Part shown: positions 1-7,678 of the stretch, one piece after another
Layout: the number at the start of each line of letters is the position of its first letter
Position numbering within the stretch: position 1 is the first letter of the stretch
Assembly (NCBI RefSeq): GCF_014650175.1
Contig: NZ_BMUL01000002.1
Location: 315,150 to 379,149, forward strand
Direction of reading: 5' to 3'
DNA: 64,000 bases
Origin: Streptomyces termitum
GTDB taxonomy: Bacteria; Actinomycetota; Actinomycetes; Streptomycetales; Streptomycetaceae
The notes under the pieces: model-generated
Databases searched by the model: none
Told to the model about the DNA's origin: nothing
The model's input: the letters and a program-made list of their open reading frames with translations, nothing else
Translations under genes and position numbers: made by a program

Positions 1-714
1 CGGGGGTACGGGCCGGGCCTCGCCGGGCTCGCGGCGGGCTTCGGGGTGGTGGTGGAGGCGCCGCCGCCGGTGGTCCCCGGCCCGGGGTACGTGGCGGAGC
101 CGGTGCCCGCGCCGCCCCCTCCCCCGGCGCCCCCGGCGGCCTCGGGGCCGTACGGCGGGGAGTTCCGGCCGGTCGCCTACCAGGGGCGCGGACGGCAGGT
201 CCTGCGGTGCGGGCCCGAGCTGCCGGCCGGGCACTGGGTGCTCCTGGAGGCGGAGGCGCACCACGCGCTGTCGACGACGGTGGAGTCCTGCGACGCGCGC
301 GGCCGGCCGGAGGAGTTCCTGCTGGCGGCGTACGAGGACGAGGTGCGGGCCCGGACGGTGGCGCTGGTGCCGCGCTCGCGCCCGCTGGTGCTGCGGATGG
401 AGGCGGAGACGCCGTGGACGCTGCGGGTGCTGCCGCTGTCGCGCGCCCGCCGCTTCACCGGCCGCATCACGGGCACCGCGCACGATCTGGTGGTCTACGA
501 GGGGCCGGCCGGGACGCTGGACTTCCGGCACGCCGGGCGGGCCCCGGCCACGGTCCATCTGCACGCCCCGCCGCACGATCCGCTCTACGACGACGAGGAG
601 CGGGAGCTGCTGGTCAGCGGGGTGGGCGAGCTGCGGGTGAGCGTGCCGGTGCCGGGGCCGGGCCTGCTGCGGATCGGGGCCGACGGGCCGTGGGAATGTG
701 CCGTGCGCCGCTGA
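1..714 (+). CDS. TerD-family protein, C-terminal part (5' end outside window)
   Basis: The frame is open from the first base, so the gene starts upstream of the window. The first residues read GYGPGLAGLAAGFGV, which matches the conserved end of TerD domains (compare GQGYDHGLESL in the TerD domain at 51987-53840). A proline/alanine-rich linker follows (about residues 20-50), then roughly 180 residues rich in predicted beta strand that read like two repeated small beta domains (YEGPAGTLDFRHAG, then LLRIGADGPWECAV at the end). TerD proteins are cytoplasmic calcium-binding proteins linked to tellurite and other stress. The role of the C-terminal beta domains is not known to me. The internal ATG at 46 is unlikely to be the start. 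The TerD assignment rests on about 15 residues. Confidence 0.65.
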   Translation, partial: RGYGPGLAGLAAGFGVVVEAPPPVVPGPGYVAEPVPAPPPPPAPPAASGPYGGEFRPVAYQGRGRQVLRCGPELPAGHWVLLEAEAHHALSTTVESCDARGRPEEFLLAAYEDEVRARTVALVPRSRPLVLRMEAETPWTLRVLPLSRARRFTGRITGTAHDLVVYEGPAGTLDFRHAGRAPATVHLHAPPHDPLYDDEERELLVSGVGELRVSVPVPGPGLLRIGADGPWECAVRR

Positions 715-766
715 GCCGGTGCGTGGAAGGATGGCCCAAACGTCACGAAACCGAGGAGTTGACCGG

Positions 767-3379
767 GTGCCTGGTACGAACCTGACCCGTGAAGAGGCCC
801 AGCAGCGGGCGGCGCTGCTGACCGTGGACGCGTACGAGGTCGAACTGGACCTCACGGGTGCGCAGGGTGGGGGCACCGCCCATGCGAGCGAAGCCGAGTA
901 TGGGGGAGGTACCTACCGGTCCGTCACCACCGTCCGCTTCGATTCCGCCGAGGCGGGCGCCGAGACCTTCATCGATCTCGTCGCCCCCGCCGTCCACGAG
1001 GCCGTGCTGAACGGCCGCTCGCTGGACGTGGCCGCCGTCTTCCGCGACTCGCGGATCGCCCTGCCGCACCTGCTGGAGGGCCGCAACGAGCTGCGCGTGG
1101 TCGCCGACTGCGCGTACACCAACACGGGTGAGGGCCTGCACCGCTTCGTCGACCCGGTCGACGGGCAGGCGTACCTGTACACGCAGTTCGAGGTGCCGGA
1201 CGCGCGCCGCGTCTTCGCCTCCTTCGAGCAGCCCGACCTGAAGGCGACCTTCGCCTTCACGGTGAAGGCGCCCGAGGGCTGGAGCGTGATCTCGAACTCG
1301 CCGACCCCGGAGCCGAAGGACGGGGTGTGGGCCTTCGAGCCGACCCCGCGGATCTCCACGTACATCACGGCCCTGATCGTCGGCCCGTACCACTCGGTGC
1401 ACTCGTCCTACGAGGGCCCGGACGGGCAGGTCGTGCCGCTGGGCATCTACTGCCGCCCGTCGCTGGCGGAGTTCCTGGACGCGGAGCACATCTTCGACGT
1501 GACCCGGCAGGGCTTCGGCTGGTTCCAGGAGAAGTTCGCGTACGCCTACCCGTTCGCCAAGTACGACCAGCTGTTCGTGCCGGAGTTCAACGCGGGCGCG
1601 ATGGAGAACGCGGGCGCGGTCACCATCCGCGACCAGTACGTCTTCCGCTCGAAGGTGACGGACGCGGCCTACGAGCGGCGCGCCGAGACCATCCTCCACG
1701 AGCTGGCCCACATGTGGTTCGGCGACCTGGTCACCATGGAGTGGTGGAACGACCTGTGGCTGAACGAGTCGTTCGCCACCTACACCTCGGTCGCCTGCCA
1801 GGCCGCCGTCGAGGGCACCCGCTGGCCGCACGCCTGGACCACCTTCGCCAACGCGGAGAAGACCTGGGCCTACCGCCAGGACCAGCTGCCGTCCACGCAC
1901 CCGATCATGGCCGAGATCAACGACCTGGAGGACGTGCTCGTCAACTTCGACGGGATCACGTACGCCAAGGGCGCCTCGGTCCTCAAGCAGCTCGTCGCCT
2001 ACGTCGGCCAGGACGAGTTCTTCAAGGGCGTGCAGGCGTACTTCCAGCGCCACGCCTACGGCAACACCCGCCTGGGCGACCTGCTCGGCGCGCTGGAGGA
2101 GACCTCCGGGCGCGACCTGAAGACCTGGTCGAAGGCGTGGCTGGAGACCGCCGGCATCAACATCCTGCGCCCGGAGATCGAGACCGACGAGAACGGCTCG
2201 ATCACCGCCTTCGCGGTGCGCCAGGAGGCCCCCGCGCTGCCCGCCGGCGCCAAGGGCGAGGCCGTGCTCCGCCCGCACCGCATCGCGATCGGCTTCTACG
2301 ACCTCGACGCGGACGGCAAGCTGGTCCGCACCGAGCGCCTGGAGCTGGACGTCGAGGCCGCCGGGCTGACCGGGGTGCCGGCGCTGGTGGGCAAGCCCCG
2401 CCCGGCGGTCGTCCTCCTCAACGACGACGACCTGTCCTACGCCAAGGTCCGCCTCGACGAGGTGTCCCTGAAGAACGTCACCACGCACCTCGGCGACTTC
2501 GCCGAGTCGCTGCCGCGCGCCCTGTGCTGGGCCTCCGCCTGGGACATGACCCGGGACGGCGAGCTGGCCACCCGCGACTACCTGGAGCTGGTGCTGACGG
2601 GCATCGGCAAGGAGTCCGACATCGGCGTGGTGCAGTCGCTCCAGGGGCAGGTCAAGGCCGCCCTGGAGCTGTACGCGGCGCCGGAGTGGCGGGACGCGGG
2701 CCTGACCCGCTGGACCGAGGCGGCGCTCACCCACCTGAAGGCCGCCGAGGCGGCGAGCGACCACCAGCTGGCGTGGGCGCGGGCCTTCGCCGCGACCGCC
2801 CGCACGCCGCAGCAGCTCGACCTGCTGGCCGGGCTGCTGGAGGGCCGCGAGGAGATCGAGGGCCTGGCCGTCGACACCGAGCTGCGCTGGGCGTTCGTGC
2901 AGCGGCTGGCCTCCGCCGGCGTCTACGACGAGGCGGAGATCGCGGCCGAGCTGGAGCGGGACCGGACGGCCGCGGGCGAGCGCCACGCGGCGACCGCGCG
3001 GGCGGGGCGTCCGACCGAGGCCGCGAAGGCCGAGGCGTGGGCGTCGGTCGTCGAGGACGACAAGCTGGCCAACGCGGTGCAGGAGGCCGTGATCGGCGGC
3101 TTCTCGCAGCCCGACCAGCGCGAGCTGCTCGCCCCGTACACGGCGAAGTACTTCGCCGCGATCAAGGGCGTGTCGGAGACCCGCAGCCACGAGATGATCC
3201 AGCAGATCGTGGTCGGCCTCTACCCGACGCTCCAGGTCTCGCAGGAGACGCTGGACGCGACGGACGCGTGGATCGCCGAGCACGACCCGGTGCCGGCGCT
3301 GCGGCGCCTGGTGACGGAGTGCCGGGCGGGCGTCGAGCGGGCGCTGAAGGCCCGCGCGGCGGACGCGGCCGCCGCGTAG
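767..3379 (+). CDS. pepN: Aminopeptidase N (M1 family zinc metallopeptidase)
   Basis: Cytoplasmic exopeptidase that removes N-terminal residues from peptides. The exopeptidase motif GAMEN is at about residues 277-281. The zinc motif HELAH is at 311-315, with the third ligand Glu in NESFAT near 334. The C-terminal ERAP1-like helical domain is present, and 870 residues is normal for actinobacterial PepN. I chose GTG 767 over the upstream ATG at 698 because GAGGAG (753-758) sits 8 bases before it and actinobacterial PepN begins with the same PGTNLTREEAQ sequence. An unusual 13-15 residue stretch near residues 36-50 coincides with an imperfect DNA palindrome (see the repeat at 874-911). Confidence 0.96.
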   Translation: MPGTNLTREEAQQRAALLTVDAYEVELDLTGAQGGGTAHASEAEYGGGTYRSVTTVRFDSAEAGAETFIDLVAPAVHEAVLNGRSLDVAAVFRDSRIALPHLLEGRNELRVVADCAYTNTGEGLHRFVDPVDGQAYLYTQFEVPDARRVFASFEQPDLKATFAFTVKAPEGWSVISNSPTPEPKDGVWAFEPTPRISTYITALIVGPYHSVHSSYEGPDGQVVPLGIYCRPSLAEFLDAEHIFDVTRQGFGWFQEKFAYAYPFAKYDQLFVPEFNAGAMENAGAVTIRDQYVFRSKVTDAAYERRAETILHELAHMWFGDLVTMEWWNDLWLNESFATYTSVACQAAVEGTRWPHAWTTFANAEKTWAYRQDQLPSTHPIMAEINDLEDVLVNFDGITYAKGASVLKQLVAYVGQDEFFKGVQAYFQRHAYGNTRLGDLLGALEETSGRDLKTWSKAWLETAGINILRPEIETDENGSITAFAVRQEAPALPAGAKGEAVLRPHRIAIGFYDLDADGKLVRTERLELDVEAAGLTGVPALVGKPRPAVVLLNDDDLSYAKVRLDEVSLKNVTTHLGDFAESLPRALCWASAWDMTRDGELATRDYLELVLTGIGKESDIGVVQSLQGQVKAALELYAAPEWRDAGLTRWTEAALTHLKAAEAASDHQLAWARAFAATARTPQQLDLLAGLLEGREEIEGLAVDTELRWAFVQRLASAGVYDEAEIAAELERDRTAAGERHAATARAGRPTEAAKAEAWASVVEDDKLANAVQEAVIGGFSQPDQRELLAPYTAKYFAAIKGVSETRSHEMIQQIVVGLYPTLQVSQETLDATDAWIAEHDPVPALRRLVTECRAGVERALKARAADAAAA
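874..911. repeat. Imperfect palindromic element inside pepN
   Basis: Inside the pepN coding region the sequence runs CACCGCCCAT, then AGCGAAGCC-type GC-rich bases, then ATGGGGGAGGTACC. The outer arms (ACC.CCCAT and ATGGGGGAGGT) are complementary with mismatches. It reads in frame as roughly GGTAHASEAEYGGG. From memory, other Streptomyces PepN proteins go straight from LTGAQ.GG to TYRSVTTVRF without this segment. Similar GGGGGAGGT/ACCTCCC palindromes are scattered in Streptomyces genomes. That it is an inserted mobile palindrome is inference. Confidence 0.5.
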
Positions 3380-3401
3380 CCGTCCCCTTCCGGACAGGAA
3401 G

Positions 3402-3433
3402 AAGGGGCGCCCTCCCCCAGGGGGGCGCCCCTT
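3402..3433. terminator. Bidirectional hairpin terminator between pepN and alc
   Basis: An 11-bp perfect stem AAGGGGCGCCC / GGGCGCCCCTT with a 10-base loop is followed by TT on the pepN side. It lies between the convergent pepN and allantoicase genes, so it can serve both. Confidence 0.85.
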
Positions 3434-3460
3434 TTCCGGTCCTGCGGCCCTGCCGCCCGC

Positions 3461-4585
3461 CTACCGGCTCGCGCGCTCGAAGCGGGCGCGCAGGTCGGCG
3501 GCGCCCTCCTCGGTCAGGACGCCGTGCAGGCGCATGCGGGCCACGCCGCCGTCCGGGAAGGCGTCGAGGCGGACGTGGGTGACGACCGCCTGGGCCTGGA
3601 GGGCGAAGCGGTGGAGGGTGTCGGGCTGGAGGCGGGTGCGGGGCAGGATCTCGAACCACTCGCCGGTCTCGCCGTTGCGGCCCTGGAGGGCGATCCAGCC
3701 GGCCGAGTTGCCCTTGAGGTAGGCGGTGTCGATCTCGACGGCGCGGACGGCGCCCTGGGCGGGGAGGCGAAAGCGCACCCAGTCGTTGGTGCCCCGGACC
3801 CGGCGGCGGCGGTTCTCCCAGCCGTCGTCCATCTTGCGGGAGGTGCCGGGCAGGATGATCTGCGTCGGCGAGGAGTAGAACTTGTCCGAGGCGTCCTCGT
3901 ACGAGCCGCCGTTGAGGACCGAGAGCAGGTCGACGGTGCCGAGCAGGCCGAGCCACTCGGGGTCGGGGAGCACCTCGCCGTGGACGCGGAAGCGGGCGAT
4001 GCCGCCGTCGGGGTGCTGGCAGAGGCGGACGTGGGTCCAGCGGCGGTCGCTGTCGATCGCGAAGCCGTTGGCGGCGTGGCCGCGCACGGGGGTGGGCGGG
4101 ACGAGCTCCTCCCACGTGGCGTCGAGGAGCTCCTCGGGGCCGGGGCTGCCCTCGACGGCGGTGGCCTGGACGCTGATCTTCTGCGGGTAGTTGCCGCGGA
4201 AGTGGGCGGTGTCGACGATCAGGCCCCTGATGACGCCGGGGGCGCCGAGGCGGACGATCGCCCAGTCGTGGTCCTCGGGGGCCGGGAAGGGGTTCTCGCC
4301 GTCGGTGCCGCGGCGACGGCGGGTCTCCCAGCCGTCCATGATCTTGCCCTTGTGGCCGAAGTGCTCGGGGTCGAAGACGGCCCGCTCGCGCAGGAGCAGG
4401 TTCTCGCGCTCGGCGAAGAACTCGTCGTTGGCGGCGACGACACCGCCGCCGAGGCGGCGGTCGGCGAGGTCGACCAGCTCGGTGAAGGGGAAGTCCCCGG
4501 TGCGGTAGTCGGCGTAGGGGTCGCCTCCGCCGTAGGGGGCGGCGTCGTTGGCGTGCGGGTCCTGGGCGTCCTCGTGAGCGGTCAT
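3461..4585 (-). CDS. alc: Allantoicase
   Basis: Hydrolyses allantoate to ureidoglycolate and urea in purine (allantoin) breakdown. The 374-residue protein has the family's two similar beta-sandwich halves. The first has MDGWETRRRR and a GLIVDTAHFRGNYP strand; the second has MDDGWENRRRR and AVEIDTAYLKGNSAGW, so the internal duplication is directly visible. Start ATG 4585 is preceded by GGGGGAGGA. The open frame continues far upstream, but that part is the antisense-like shadow of the LysR gene. A LysR regulator lies 59 bases upstream on the same strand, and the gap holds a small inverted repeat. No other allantoin genes are nearby. Confidence 0.95.
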   Translation of the reverse strand: MTAHEDAQDPHANDAAPYGGGDPYADYRTGDFPFTELVDLADRRLGGGVVAANDEFFAERENLLLRERAVFDPEHFGHKGKIMDGWETRRRRGTDGENPFPAPEDHDWAIVRLGAPGVIRGLIVDTAHFRGNYPQKISVQATAVEGSPGPEELLDATWEELVPPTPVRGHAANGFAIDSDRRWTHVRLCQHPDGGIARFRVHGEVLPDPEWLGLLGTVDLLSVLNGGSYEDASDKFYSSPTQIILPGTSRKMDDGWENRRRRVRGTNDWVRFRLPAQGAVRAVEIDTAYLKGNSAGWIALQGRNGETGEWFEILPRTRLQPDTLHRFALQAQAVVTHVRLDAFPDGGVARMRLHGVLTEEGAADLRARFERASR

Positions 4586-4621
4586 GGCTCCGACTGTCCT
4601 CCCCCGGCCGCCCGGGGTCCA

Positions 4622-4635
4622 TCGAATGTTTTCGA
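4622..4635. promoter_or_regulatory. Candidate LysR operator upstream of alc
   Basis: TCGAATGTTTTCGA is a 5-4-5 perfect inverted repeat 37 bases upstream of the allantoicase start, in an AT-richer patch between lysR and alc. LysR proteins bind short interrupted dyads, so it is a candidate site for the adjacent regulator. Assignment is by position only. Confidence 0.4.
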
Positions 4636-4644
4636 CAGGTCTTT

Positions 4645-5565
4645 TCAGTTCTCCTGAAAGGTCTCCCGGTCGGCGGCGGCCCGGTGGAGCGCGCCGAGGA
4701 CGGCGGCGACGGCCGGTCCGTCCTCGGCGCCCCGGCGGACGGCGGCGACGACGTGCCGGCGCGGCTGGTCGGCGGCGAGGACCCGCATGACGACCCCGGC
4801 GCGGCGCTCGGCGGCGGCCATCCGGGGCACGAGGGCGACGCCCATCCCGGCCTCGACCATGGCGAGGATCGCGGTCCATCCGGCGGCGCTGTGGGCCTGC
4901 TCGGGGACGAAGCCGGCGGCCTCGCAGGCGGCGGTGGTGATCTCGGACCAGGGGCCGGAGCCGCCGAAGATCCAGGGCTCGCCGGAGAGGTCGGCGAGCC
5001 GCAGGCCGGGGGCGGCGGCGAGCGGGTGCCCGGCGGGGAGGGCCAGGTCGAGGGGGTCGGCGAGGAGCGGGACGCGGGTGAAGCGGGCGTCGCGGGCGGT
5101 GGGGGCGTGCGCGGCGAGGGAGAGCGCGAGGTCGACGTCGGCGGCGGCGAGGAGTTCGTACGCCTCCGCCGCCTCGGCCTCGCGGACCCGGAGGTCGAGG
5201 CCGGGGCGCTCGGCGGCGAGCAGGGTGACGGCGGGGACGACGAGGGCGGGGACGGCGGTGGAGAAGGCGGCGATCCGGATGCGTCCGGCCGCACCGTGCC
5301 GCTGGGCGGCGAGTTCGGCGTCGGCCCGCTCCAGCTGGGCGAAGACGGCCTCGGCGTGGCGGAGCACCAGGTGGGCGGCGTCGGTGAGCCGGACCCGGCG
5401 GCCGTGCGCCTCCAGGAGCGGCACGCCGAGCTGCCGGGCGAGGTTGGTGAGCTGCTGGGAGACGGCCGAGGGGGTCATGAGCAGGGCCTCGGCGGTGGCG
5501 GTGACGGTGCCCCGGTCGCGGAGGGTGCGCAGGATGCGGAGCTTCTTGATGTCCCACTCGGTCAT
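4645..5565 (-). CDS. LysR-family transcriptional regulator
   Basis: The 306-residue protein has the LysR layout: an N-terminal winged helix-turn-helix (about residues 5-64, with TVTATAEALLMTPSAVSQQL as the recognition region) and a two-lobed effector domain from about residue 90, with the periplasmic-binding-like segments FSTAVPALVVPAV and EAGMGVALVPRM. Start ATG 5565 gives the full family length. It is co-directional with allantoicase, so it may control allantoin or purine catabolism. The effector cannot be read from sequence, and regulation of the adjacent EamA exporter is the alternative. Confidence 0.9.
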   Translation of the reverse strand: MTEWDIKKLRILRTLRDRGTVTATAEALLMTPSAVSQQLTNLARQLGVPLLEAHGRRVRLTDAAHLVLRHAEAVFAQLERADAELAAQRHGAAGRIRIAAFSTAVPALVVPAVTLLAAERPGLDLRVREAEAAEAYELLAAADVDLALSLAAHAPTARDARFTRVPLLADPLDLALPAGHPLAAAPGLRLADLSGEPWIFGGSGPWSEITTAACEAAGFVPEQAHSAAGWTAILAMVEAGMGVALVPRMAAAERRAGVVMRVLAADQPRRHVVAAVRRGAEDGPAVAAVLGALHRAAADRETFQEN

Positions 5566-5650
5566 GGGCGCAACCTACGGCACCGGCCCGCGCCGTCCCC
5601 CCGGGGGCGGGGTCGGCGCGGGCCGGGGGTCCGGGGGCGTCGGGAGGCGC

Positions 5651-6658
5651 CTACCGGCGGGCCGGTACGGCTCCCGGGAGCCCGGCGGGCTGCTCGGCGG
5701 GCGGCTCCGCCGCGGGCCCGGCGGGCGGCTCGGCGGCGGGTCCGGCGGGCCGTGCGGCGGCGGGCTCCTCCGCGGCGGGTCCGGCGGGCCGCTCCGCCGG
5801 CTTCTTCGCCGGGGTGAGCTGGCCGGCCAGGGTGGCGCCGAAGGCGATGACCATGCCGAGGAGCTGGACGGGGCCGAGGGCCTGGCCGAGGGCGGCCCAG
5901 CCGATGACGGCGGCGGTGATCGGGGAGAGCGGGCCGAGCAGGGTGACGGCGGAGGCGCTGAGCCGCTCGATGCCCCGGAACCAGAGGAAGTAGGAGATCG
6001 CGGTGTTGCCGAAGGCGAGGTAGGCGTAGCCGGCCAGGTGGGTGCCGGTGAGGGCGGGCGGGGCGCCTTCGACGAGGAGGGCGAGGGGGAGGATGAAGAG
6101 GCCGCCCGCGCTGAGCTGCCAGCCGGTGAGGGCGAGGGCGCCGACGCCCTCGGGGCGGCCCCAGCGCTTGGTGAGGACGACACCGGCGGACATGGAGAGC
6201 GCGGAGAGCAGTCCGGCGACCACGCCGACGAGGTCGAGGGCGGCGCCCGCCTTGAGGACGACGAGGCTGACACCGAAGGCGGCGGCGACGGCGGTGAGCA
6301 GGGCCCTCGGGGTGGGCCGGTCGCCGAGGAGGAGCGCGGCGAGGCCGACGACGAAGAGCGGGCCGACGGAGCCGACGACGGCGGCGACGCCGCCGGGGAG
6401 GCGGTAGGCGGCGAGGAAGAGGAGGGGGAAGAAGGCGCCGATGTTGAGGGCGCCGAGGACTCCGGCCTTCCACCACCAGGCGCCGGTGGGGAGCTTGCGG
6501 GTGAGGGCGAGGAGCAGGAGGCCGGCGGGCAGGGCCCGCATGAGGCCGGTGAAGAGGGGCCGGTCGGGCGGCAGGAACTCGGTGGTCACGAAGTAGGTGG
6601 AGCCCCAGGAGATCGGGGCGAGGGCGGTGAGCGCGACGACGGCGGCCTTGCGGGACAT
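5651..6658 (-). CDS. EamA/DMT-family membrane exporter
   Basis: Ten hydrophobic segments in two EamA halves are visible: half one starts at ALAPISWGSTYFVTTEFLPP, and half two carries GNTAISYFLWFRGIERLSAS and ends near residue 275. The drug/metabolite transporter superfamily exports amino acids, metabolites or drugs, and the substrate cannot be predicted. After the last membrane segment there is an unusual tail of about 50 residues made only of Ala, Pro, Glu and Gly with repeated PAGPAAE units, likely cytosolic and disordered. The gene is divergent from a MarR regulator 135 bases away, which probably controls it. Confidence 0.88.
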   Translation of the reverse strand: MSRKAAVVALTALAPISWGSTYFVTTEFLPPDRPLFTGLMRALPAGLLLLALTRKLPTGAWWWKAGVLGALNIGAFFPLLFLAAYRLPGGVAAVVGSVGPLFVVGLAALLLGDRPTPRALLTAVAAAFGVSLVVLKAGAALDLVGVVAGLLSALSMSAGVVLTKRWGRPEGVGALALTGWQLSAGGLFILPLALLVEGAPPALTGTHLAGYAYLAFGNTAISYFLWFRGIERLSASAVTLLGPLSPITAAVIGWAALGQALGPVQLLGMVIAFGATLAGQLTPAKKPAERPAGPAAEEPAAARPAGPAAEPPAGPAAEPPAEQPAGLPGAVPARR

Positions 6659-6722
6659 GGCGGGTCTCCCCCTGGAGCGGCGCGGTCCCGGTCCGGGACC
6701 CGACTGGCTTGGCGGTAATTAA

Positions 6723-6750
6723 CTTAGCACTAAGCTACTTACTTGCAAGT
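6723..6750. promoter_or_regulatory. Candidate MarR operator region in the EamA/marR divergent promoter
   Basis: An unusually AT-rich 45-base patch holds two perfect dyads: CTTAGCACTAAG (6723-6734, 5-2-5) and ACTTGCAAGT (6741-6750). MarR proteins typically bind dyads of this size over the promoter of their own gene and a divergent transporter. The position between the two starts (6658 and 6794) fits. Confidence 0.6.
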
Positions 6751-6793
6751 GGCTTTGTTGCCATCGACCGCCCGGGAAGGGAACACTGAGGTC

Positions 6794-7300
6794 ATGAACA
6801 CGCAGCCCCCCGCCCACGACCCCGTCGACGCGATCATCGACCAGTGGGCCGTGGTCCGCCCCGAGCTGGAGACCCTCCCCATGGAGGTCTTCGGGCGGAT
6901 CTACCGGCTCTCCGCCGCCATGCGCGGCAAGGTCGACAAGGCGTACTCCCCCTACGGGCTGGCGCTCGGGGAGTTCGACGTCCTCGGGACCCTGCGCCGG
7001 TCCGGGGAGCCCTACACGCTGTCGCCGCGCGAGCTGACGGCCACGCTGATGATCACCACCGGCGGGATGACCGGCCGGCTGGACAAGCTGGAGAAGGCGG
7101 GACTGCTCACCCGCAACCCGGACCCGCACGACCGGCGCGGACTGCGCGTCACGCTCACCGAGCGCGGCCGGGAACTGGCCGACCTGGCCGTCGCGGCGGG
7201 CCTGGACCGGCAGCGCGAGGCCCTGGAGTCGGCCCTGACCGAGGAGGAGTCCCGGCAACTGGCCGGCCTGCTGCGCAAACTCCTCGCGACCACGGCCTGA
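6794..7300 (+). CDS. MarR-family transcriptional regulator
   Basis: A 168-residue winged-helix regulator. The DNA-binding part includes LSPRELTATLMITTGGMTGR followed by the wing LLTRNPDPHDRRGLRVTLTERG with the conserved D.RR. Helical dimerisation segments flank it. Start ATG 6794 has GGAAGGGA 11 bases upstream; the open frame extends further but lacks a better site. Most members repress and release DNA on binding a phenolic or other small ligand. The likely target is the divergent EamA exporter. Confidence 0.93.
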   Translation: MNTQPPAHDPVDAIIDQWAVVRPELETLPMEVFGRIYRLSAAMRGKVDKAYSPYGLALGEFDVLGTLRRSGEPYTLSPRELTATLMITTGGMTGRLDKLEKAGLLTRNPDPHDRRGLRVTLTERGRELADLAVAAGLDRQREALESALTEEESRQLAGLLRKLLATTA

Positions 7301-7367
7301 GCCGGGGCGTCACCCGGACCGGGCACGCACACCGGCCGGGGCCGCGCCCGGACCGGGCGCGGACGTG

Positions 7368-7407
7368 CGAGGGCGCCGCCCGGCCGTGCGGCCGGGCGGC
7401 GCCCTCG
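7368..7407. terminator. Bidirectional hairpin between marR and a small membrane gene
   Basis: A 19-bp perfect inverted repeat (7368-7386 and 7389-7407, arm starting CGAGGGCGCCGCCC) with only two bases between arms. It lies between convergent genes and probably ends both transcripts. There is no T-run on either side, which is usual in this group. Confidence 0.8.
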
Positions 7408-7427
7408 GGAGAGACGGACGGAGGCGG

Positions 7428-7658
7428 TTACGCCTGCTTGCGGGACTTGTCGAGGACCATCACCAGGCCGGCGATGACCAGGAACAGCACCAGCGGGGCG
7501 GCCACGAACAGGCCGAGGGTCTCGATGACCTCCAGCTTGGGGGCGGGGTCGTCACCGTCGTCGCGGGTCAGCGCGAGCGCGGGGGACGACATGAGCAGCA
7601 TCATCAGCGTCGTACCGGCCGCGACGGCGCCGGCGCGCAGGGCGTTCTTCTTGTCCAC
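7428..7658 (-). CDS. Small membrane protein, unknown function
   Basis: A 76-residue protein. An N-terminal hydrophobic stretch (AVAAGTTLMMLLMSSPALAL, ending like a signal-peptide cleavage site) is followed by an acidic spacer (TRDDGDDPAPKLE). A second membrane segment (FVAAPLVLFLVIAGLVMVL) and a basic tail (DKSRKQA) complete it. Start GTG 7658 is 20 bases after the malQ stop, so it can be co-transcribed with malQ. The track of longer frames reads through malQ and is not real. I do not recognise a function. It looks like the short single-pass proteins common in Streptomyces. Confidence 0.72.
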   Translation of the reverse strand: MDKKNALRAGAVAAGTTLMMLLMSSPALALTRDDGDDPAPKLEVIETLGLFVAAPLVLFLVIAGLVMVLDKSRKQA

Positions 7659-7678
7659 GGTGCAAAAGTAGCGAACGC

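Noticed and set aside
743..3283. Very long open frame on the minus strand opposite pepN (846 residues)
   Set aside because: It is the antisense shadow of pepN in high-GC DNA. Its translation is Arg/Leu/Gly/Val-rich with no domain, and pepN is certain on the other strand.
4586..5557. Apparent fusion of a long basic N-terminus to allantoicase
   Set aside because: It is the shadow of the LysR gene in another frame. Allantoicase alone from 4585 has the correct length.
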